In this document: one piece after another, positions 59,346 through 64,000 of the stretch
How the letters are laid out: every line of letters starts with the position of its first letter
Numbering within the stretch: position 1 is the stretch's first letter
Assembly: GCA_965243615.1 (NCBI GenBank)
Contig: CBDEVO010000003.1
Coordinates: 4,774,001 to 4,838,000, forward strand
DNA length: 64,000 nucleotides
Reading direction: 5' to 3'
DNA from: JAJEEA01 sp965243615
Lineage (GTDB): Bacteria > Acidobacteriota > Vicinamibacteria > Vicinamibacterales > UBA8438
Made by a program: the position numbers and the translations under genes
The notes under the pieces: model-generated
What the model was told of the DNA's origin: nothing
Database searches by the model: none
Seen by the model: only the letters and a program-made list of their open reading frames with translations

Positions 59346-60053
59346 ATGCCGCGCGTCTCGATCGGTGCTCTCGTTCTCGCCGGCGCGATGCTGTCACCCG
59401 TTACGGCCCCGGCGCAGACGCCGGTCGATTGGGACCAGCCCGGCGCCTGGTACATGCTGTTCTGGTCGACCCGCTTCGACGACTCGTCGGTGGGACTGCA
59501 GGGTGACGTGCAGCACCGCAACTGGAACATGGGGACCGACCTGGAGCAGTTGCTGATCCGGGGCGGACTGACCTACGCCCTGCCCCAATCTCCCGTGCTG
59601 CTGACCGGTGGCGTGGCGCACATCACGAGCGGCGCCTTCGGCGACAGCGACGAGACCAGCGGAGAGCGACGCGTGTATCAGGAGGCGTTGGTCCGCCAGT
59701 CTTTCGGACAGGTCGTTTTTCTGCGCCACCGCTACCGGTACGAACAGCGTTGGGTCGACGGCCACGACTTCCGGACACGGTTTCGCTACGCCCTGTTCGG
59801 CAATGTCGCGCTGAACGGACGAGGGACCGGAAGCGGGTCCGTTTACCTGGCGCTGTACAACGAGGTCTTCATGAACGGGGAGCTCGAAATCGGGCGAGGC
59901 AGGACGGTGGAGCGCTTCGACCGCAACCGGTTCTACACCGCACTCGGCTTCGGCGTCAACGACCGGTCCCAGGTCCAGGCCGGCTACATGATCCAGGCGG
60001 TAACAGGCGGCTCGAAGGGACAGCTCCAGATCAGTCTCCACACATCCTTCTGA
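59346..60053 (+). CDS. DUF2490 family outer-membrane-type protein
   Basis: 235 residues: a signal peptide (MPRVSIGALVLAGAMLSPVTAPAQ, read across residues 1-24) and a chain of amphipathic strands ending with Phe (LQISLHTSF): DWDQPGAWYMLFWSTRFDDS, LLIRGGLTYALPQSPVLLTG, VFLRHRYRYEQRWVDGHDF, FRYALFGNVALNGRGTGSG and NRFYTALGFGVNDRSQVQAG. This is the DUF2490 layout, probably an 8- to 12-strand outer-membrane barrel. It follows the carbonic anhydrase gene by 4 bp, so the pair is co-expressed. Function unknown. Confidence 0.82.
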   Translation: MPRVSIGALVLAGAMLSPVTAPAQTPVDWDQPGAWYMLFWSTRFDDSSVGLQGDVQHRNWNMGTDLEQLLIRGGLTYALPQSPVLLTGGVAHITSGAFGDSDETSGERRVYQEALVRQSFGQVVFLRHRYRYEQRWVDGHDFRTRFRYALFGNVALNGRGTGSGSVYLALYNEVFMNGELEIGRGRTVERFDRNRFYTALGFGVNDRSQVQAGYMIQAVTGGSKGQLQISLHTSF

Positions 60054-60059
60054 TTGGTG

Positions 60060-60150
60060 GGGGCCGGCCCGCCGATAGTCACCATCGGCTCCCCTTGGCG
60101 CCCAACCAACCCTCGGGAGTCCGCGCCGTCCCTCCGCGCAAACGCCTACC
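60060..60150 (-). repeat. Dispersed 3'-flank repeat, eroded hairpin (copy 6)
   Basis: GGCCGGCCCGCCGATAGTC, CATCGGCTCCCCTTGGCGCCCAACC (60087-60106, shown in two parts) and CGGGAGTCCGCGCC (60114-60127); the other arm is no longer complementary. It lies at the 3' end of the minus-strand hydrolase gene (stop 60146-60148), as in the other copies. Confidence 0.75.
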
Positions 60151-61003
60151 CGGCAGCCGGCCGATGCGCCCGGAGGAAGGACCGTATCTGGCGCACCGCG
60201 ACTGGAATCCGCTCCACCGGCTGCTTCCACGGGAACATGCTCAGCTCGGATTGCGGCGCGAGCATCGCCGCCTCGATGGCGACGTCGTACGGGTGCGCCG
60301 GGATGTCGTCAGGCAGAATGAGGATCGGCGTCTGCAGCTCGCGCACGAAGTCCCGGGTCACGGTGAAGACGAAGTCCGCGTTGGCGAGGTACATCCTGGT
60401 CAGGAACCGGTCGACCATGTCCATCGTTATCTCGGGCCGGCGCGCGACGAGATCCGGCCCCCAACTTCCCATGTTGTTGTCGTAGAACAGGGTGGGATGC
60501 TCCGCGCTCCACGCGCTGGGCTGCGCCAGCACCGCCGCGACGACGCGATCGGGGGCCCGCCGCAGCAGGTTCCAGATGAAGGGGCCGCCGATGCAGAAGC
60601 CGAGCACCATGAACTTGTCGATGCCCAGGTGGTCCATCAGGCCGAGATGGTCGTCGGTATGCGAATCCCAGGGTCGATCGATCTCGATCGGGCCGGAGGA
60701 CTGGCCGCGGTTGGAGTTGCGCAGGTCGGCGGCGATGACGCGGTGCTCTTCCTTGAGATCCTCCAGCGGGTTGAAGGGATGCGTGGCGAGACCGGCGATC
60801 GAGGAATTCAGTCCCCCGCCGGCGATGACGAGCAGCGGGAAGCCGGAGCCGGCCTCCTCGTAGCGGATGCGGACGGGACCCCTCTCGTAGAAGGACATGG
60901 CCGCTCCGTCCTGGCCGGTCTGTCCCGCAAGCGCCCGCGTGGCGGCCAGGACCGTCGCCGCCGCGCCCGTCTTGAGTATCGTACGTCTGGTCGGATCCAC
61001 CAT
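60146..61003 (-). CDS. Tat-exported alpha/beta hydrolase with cysteine nucleophile
   Basis: 285 residues. The leader MVDPTRRTILKTGAAATVLA is a twin-arginine signal. The hydrolase fold has FPLLVIAGGGLNSS (oxyanion loop), HRVIAADLRNSNRGQ and the elbow VLGFCIGGPFIWNLL, in which the nucleophile is Cys (G-x-C-x-G) instead of Ser. AHPYDVAIEAAMLAP and FPWKQPVERIPVAVRQ follow with the acid/His region. Cys nucleophiles occur in dienelactone-hydrolase-like members. Probably hydrolyses lactones or thioesters in the periplasm. It ends at the repeat, on the opposite strand to the DUF2490 gene. Confidence 0.8.
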   Translation of the reverse strand: MVDPTRRTILKTGAAATVLAATRALAGQTGQDGAAMSFYERGPVRIRYEEAGSGFPLLVIAGGGLNSSIAGLATHPFNPLEDLKEEHRVIAADLRNSNRGQSSGPIEIDRPWDSHTDDHLGLMDHLGIDKFMVLGFCIGGPFIWNLLRRAPDRVVAAVLAQPSAWSAEHPTLFYDNNMGSWGPDLVARRPEITMDMVDRFLTRMYLANADFVFTVTRDFVRELQTPILILPDDIPAHPYDVAIEAAMLAPQSELSMFPWKQPVERIPVAVRQIRSFLRAHRPAAG

Positions 61004-61228
61004 CGTGTCCTCCTCGCTGCCACACCCCCGCTCACGACGCGCCGGGCCGGATCGTCCGCGCCGCGGCGGCTCACGCTATCACCCCGCGGTGGCCTTGGCA
61101 ACCGCGAAGGGACCCGTGTGGCGGCTCGACGAAGAACTCCCCACGGTTCCACGCGGGCGCTCGCGGGTCCTCCCTCGACGCTGGCGGTCGATGACGGCAG
61201 GCTGTATCATGCGCCCCGGAGGTGAGCG

Positions 61229-63232
61229 ATGCGGTTCCGACGCCAACTGTTGACAATCGTACTGGGCATAGGACTGGGCGGGCTTCAGGGCGTCGCCGAG
61301 GCGCAGGAATCCGCCTCGGCGGCCCCCGCCGGTTCGCGCGTTACCCGGCTCGACATCACGAGCCGCGGGCCCGCCTTCGGCGGCCGGTCGTTCGGCGCCG
61401 TGGGCGAGTACGAGATTCTGCTCGGGACGGCCACCGCCGTCGCCGATCCGGACGCCCCCCGCGACGCCGGGATCGCGGATCTCGAGAACGCCCCGCGCAA
61501 CGCGGACGGTCTGGTCGAGTACACCTTCGAGGTCGACATCCTCAAGCCGGTCGACATCACCCGGGGCAACGGCGTCCTCGCGTACGAGGTCAACAACCGC
61601 GGCCGCAACATCGTCTTCGGCTACTTCCACGAGGCGGGGCGGGGCTACGCGGCCGGAAACGCCGGCAGCGCGTTCCTCATGAACCAGGGCTACACGTATG
61701 TCTCGAGCGGCTGGCTGCACGGCGCGCCGGGGGCCGGCGATCCGCGCCCGGTGCTGGCGACCTTCCCGCTCGCCACCGACGACGGCCGGACGATCACCGG
61801 CGCCTCGATGGAGGAGTGGCAGAACCCGGACAGCCCCGCGTTCGGGCGGCTGACCTACCCGGCGGCGACGCTCGACGAGAGCGCCGCGACCCTCACGCAC
61901 CGCCAGCTCCAGGACGATCCGCGCCAGGCGGTTCCGGCCGACGCGTGGCGCTACGTCGACGACACGACGGTCGCGGTCACGCCGCCCGCGGGCACCGACG
62001 CGGGAACCATCTACGAGTTCGTGTACGAGGCCCGGGATCCGATCGTCCACGGCCTGGGCTTCAGCGGCATGCGCGATCTCGTGTCGTTCGCGCGCTACCG
62101 TCCCGCCGATGATCGGGGCGTCGCCAACCCGCTCTTCGTGGACGGCATGCCGGTGCTCGACCACGCGGTGGCGGTCGGCTCCTCGCAGAGCGGCCGGATG
62201 ATCAGGGACTTCCTCTACAAGGGCTTCAACGAGGACCCGGCGGGGCGGCGCGTCTTCGACGGCATGACGCCGTACGTGGCGGGCGCGCGCCTCACGTGGG
62301 TCAACGCCCGCTTCGCGCAGACGGGCCGCTACACGCGCCAGCACGAGGACCACAACTACCCGATGGACGAGTTCCCGTTCACCTTCGCGACGACCACCGA
62401 TCCGCTGACGGGCCGGACCGACGGGCTGCTGGCCGCCTGCACCGCCTCGGACACCTGCCCCCGCATCATCCAGGTGGACGCCGACTCCGAGTACTACGGC
62501 GCCCATGCCTCGCTCATCGTGACCGACACGAGGGGCCGGGCGCTGGAGCTGCCGGCGAACGTGCGCTACTGGATGCTCGGCACCGCGCACCTGCAGGGCG
62601 ACGCCGGGTGCCGCGACCCCGCCAACCCGGTGCTGCCGTGGCCGTACTACCGGGCCGCGTTCGACGCGACGGTGCGGTGGGTGCGGGACGGCGTCGAGCC
62701 GCCGGCGACGCGCGCGCCCTCGGTGGCCGACGGCACCGCGGTGACGGTCGAACGGCAGGGCGAGCAGTATCCGACCATCCCGGACCGTCCCTACAACGAC
62801 ACGATCAGCACGCTCGGCGTGCGCGACTTCTCGGTCTGGCCGCCGAAGGAGAGCGACGAGCGGTACCCGCTGTTCGTGCCGGGCCTCGACGCCGACGGCA
62901 ACATCGTGGCCGGGGTCATCGTGCCGGAGGTCGCGGCCCCGCTCTCCACCATGGGCAAGGCGGTCCGCGCCGCGGGCTTCGCCCAAGGCGACCTGTGCGG
63001 CGTGAACGGCTCCACGATTCCGTTCCCGCGGACGCGGGACGAGCGGACGGCGTCGGGCGATTCGCGGCTCTCCCTGGAAGAGCGCTACCCCGGCGGCGAG
63101 GCGGAGTACGTGGCGCGCTACGGCGAGGCGGCGGACGCGCTGGTCGCCGAGCGGTACCTGCTGCCCGCCGACGCCGAGACGCTCAAGGCGTCGGCCGCCG
63201 ACGCGTGGCGCGCGGCCGTCGCGGCGCCCTGA
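61229..63232 (+). CDS. Large exported alpha/beta hydrolase-domain protein
   Basis: 667 residues with a signal peptide (MRFRRQLLTIVLGIGLGGLQG and following VAEAQ). The middle carries the serine nucleophile elbow AVGSSQSGRMIRDFLYKGF, typical of the alpha/beta hydrolase-domain (Abhydrolase_10-like) family. Other landmarks: GVLAYEVNNRGRNIVFGYFH, FAMTTDP region FPFTFATTTDPLTGRTDGLL, YWMLGTAHLQGDAGC and FSVWPPKESDERYPLFVPGL, VPEVAAPLSTMGKAVRAAGF. Homologues are common in acidobacteria as secreted esterases of unknown substrate. It starts 225 bp after the divergent Cys-hydrolase. Its end overlaps a 31-bp tandem repeat. Confidence 0.85.
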   Translation: MRFRRQLLTIVLGIGLGGLQGVAEAQESASAAPAGSRVTRLDITSRGPAFGGRSFGAVGEYEILLGTATAVADPDAPRDAGIADLENAPRNADGLVEYTFEVDILKPVDITRGNGVLAYEVNNRGRNIVFGYFHEAGRGYAAGNAGSAFLMNQGYTYVSSGWLHGAPGAGDPRPVLATFPLATDDGRTITGASMEEWQNPDSPAFGRLTYPAATLDESAATLTHRQLQDDPRQAVPADAWRYVDDTTVAVTPPAGTDAGTIYEFVYEARDPIVHGLGFSGMRDLVSFARYRPADDRGVANPLFVDGMPVLDHAVAVGSSQSGRMIRDFLYKGFNEDPAGRRVFDGMTPYVAGARLTWVNARFAQTGRYTRQHEDHNYPMDEFPFTFATTTDPLTGRTDGLLAACTASDTCPRIIQVDADSEYYGAHASLIVTDTRGRALELPANVRYWMLGTAHLQGDAGCRDPANPVLPWPYYRAAFDATVRWVRDGVEPPATRAPSVADGTAVTVERQGEQYPTIPDRPYNDTISTLGVRDFSVWPPKESDERYPLFVPGLDADGNIVAGVIVPEVAAPLSTMGKAVRAAGFAQGDLCGVNGSTIPFPRTRDERTASGDSRLSLEERYPGGEAEYVARYGEAADALVAERYLLPADAETLKASAADAWRAAVAAP

Positions 63233-63296
63233 CGCGCGAAGGGCGGCCGTCGCGGCCCCCTGGCGAGTGAAGGGCGGCCGTCGCCGCACCCGTGGA
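63212..63296. repeat. 31-bp tandem repeat at the 3' end of the hydrolase gene
   Basis: Units at 63212-63242, 63243-63273 (27 of 31 identical) and a partial 63274-63296, each starting GCGGCCGTCGC. The first unit contains the gene's last codons and stop, so the later ones are echoes of the gene tail. Confidence 0.85.
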
Positions 63297-63379
63297 GACT
63301 CGTCGCTTCGATCCGTTCCCTCCCGGGCCGTGCCGGGGACTGGTCAAACCGGTATTGTGTGCGCTGGAAGGAGACCCGC

Positions 63380-64000
63380 ATGTCCAGAATTCGTTTCGGC
63401 CTGTTGCTCGTCATCGTCGGGAGCCTGGCCGTCGCCGGAGTTCGGCCGGCGGCCAACTCGGAGGCGACGACCGGCGTCGCGCCCGAGTTCCAGTACATCG
63501 GCAAGCTGGCGTTCGGGCCCGAAGGCGTGCTCTTCGCGGCCGACGCCCAGGAAGTGTCCATCACCGCCCTGCATCTCGGCGAGGAGATGGCCGGCGGGAC
63601 GCCGGGGACGCGGGACGTGCCCGCGATCGATCGGAAGGTCGCCGCGCTGCTCGGCATCGACGCCGGCAACCTGCTGATCACCGACATGGTCGTCGACCCG
63701 CGGACGCGCAACACCTGGCTCTCGGTGATGCGCGGGCTCGGCGACGGCGCCGTGCCGGTCCTCCTGCGCGTGGACGGCGCGGGCGAGATGGAGGTCGTCT
63801 CGCTCGACGAGGTCCGCTACACGCGCATCGGGGTGCCGAATCCGCCGCCGGCCGAGACGCCGCTGGTGCTCGCGGGAGGGCGGGAGATCCCCATCGCCAA
63901 CTATCCCGACCAGGTCGACCCCGCGGGGTTGATCGGCGTGCAGACCATCACCCACATGGCCTTCATCGACGGCAACCTCTTCGTCTCGGGCCTGTCGAAC
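63380..64000 (+). CDS. Secreted protein, beta-propeller-like (3' end outside window)
   Basis: 207 residues to the window edge. A signal peptide (FGLLLVIVGSLAVAGVRPA) leads into EFQYIGKLAFGPEGVLFAAD, IDRKVAALLGIDAGNLLITD, VVDPRTRNTWLSVMRGLGD, VPVLLRVDGAGEMEVVSLDE and ITHMAFIDGNLFVSGLSN. The alternating pattern of small blades (GPEGVLFAAD, GNLFVSGLSN) suggests a propeller of the SMP-30 or NHL kind. The ATG at 63380 follows a clear GGAAGGAG site. Closest family not decided because the C-terminus is missing. It is the next gene after the large hydrolase, same strand, 147 bp apart. Confidence 0.75.
   Translation, partial: MSRIRFGLLLVIVGSLAVAGVRPAANSEATTGVAPEFQYIGKLAFGPEGVLFAADAQEVSITALHLGEEMAGGTPGTRDVPAIDRKVAALLGIDAGNLLITDMVVDPRTRNTWLSVMRGLGDGAVPVLLRVDGAGEMEVVSLDEVRYTRIGVPNPPPAETPLVLAGGREIPIANYPDQVDPAGLIGVQTITHMAFIDGNLFVSGLSN

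Overview
The window is 64 kb of high-G+C DNA (roughly 70% by eye) with dense, mostly minus-strand gene blocks. It looks like a chromosome segment from an Acidobacteriota lineage, probably Vicinamibacteria. That placement is inferred from gene content: DUF6152, DUF5916 and PHM-like haem proteins, several secreted PQQ dehydrogenases, a large exported alpha/beta hydrolase and many Tat/Sec-exported oxidoreductases. No rRNA, tRNA, CRISPR array or transposase was seen.

Layout. 0-1.1 kb: a truncated flotillin gene and its NfeD-like membrane partner. 1.4-14.8 kb: a block joining a GTP cyclohydrolase II and a stand-alone RibD-type reductase with a QueD/PTPS-like protein, a creatininase-fold amidohydrolase, a BchC-like dehydrogenase, three methyltransferases, a GT4 glycosyltransferase, a CDP-alcohol phosphotransferase, a flippase-like membrane protein and a membrane sulfatase/phosphotransferase. 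No riboflavin synthase or lumazine synthase is present, so this is the best candidate for an undescribed pathway (a pterin- or pyrimidine-derived, glycosylated or lipid-linked product). 14.8-20 kb: secreted proteins including a haem/copper monooxygenase-like protein, DUF6152 and two paralogues. 20.1-24.1 kb and 29.4-32.7 kb: two separate Na+-translocating biotin decarboxylases (methylmalonyl-CoA type and oxaloacetate type). Between them lie a PQQ alcohol dehydrogenase, a severed AAA-ATPase start and two nucleotidyltransferase operons, one a recognisable AbiE system with a perfect operator palindrome.

33-38.4 kb: a PQQ glucose-dehydrogenase-like enzyme, a CTERM-like anchored protein, a phytase-like lipoprotein and a VOC/ArsR pair. 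38.6-44.7 kb: a metal-homeostasis module (Fur/Zur-type regulator with a TGATA-dyad operator, CbiM, fused CbiQ-CbiO, CobW/ZNG GTPase, WD40 protein and thioredoxin-like ferredoxin), probably for zinc or cobalt starvation. 44.8-48.6 kb: a scrap zone holding pieces of an amidohydrolase, a phytase, an ECF sigma factor and a beta-propeller protein, interspersed with a nucleotidyltransferase pair and HicAB. 48.6-58.1 kb: a minus-strand oxidative cluster (two PQQ dehydrogenases, lactonase, DUF5916 outer-membrane protein, cytochrome c, SoxC-like molybdoenzyme). 58.5-64 kb: an exported beta-carbonic anhydrase, a DUF2490 protein, two hydrolases and a truncated secreted protein.

Across the window a family of at least six ~50-100 bp repeats (GGCGCCCAACC core, five of them with an adjoining GGAGTCCGCGCCG hairpin arm) sits immediately downstream of gene 3' ends, always in the same orientation relative to the upstream gene. 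In one case it supplies the last codons and stop of the gene. Several genes also carry tandem echoes of their own 3' ends just after the stop codon.
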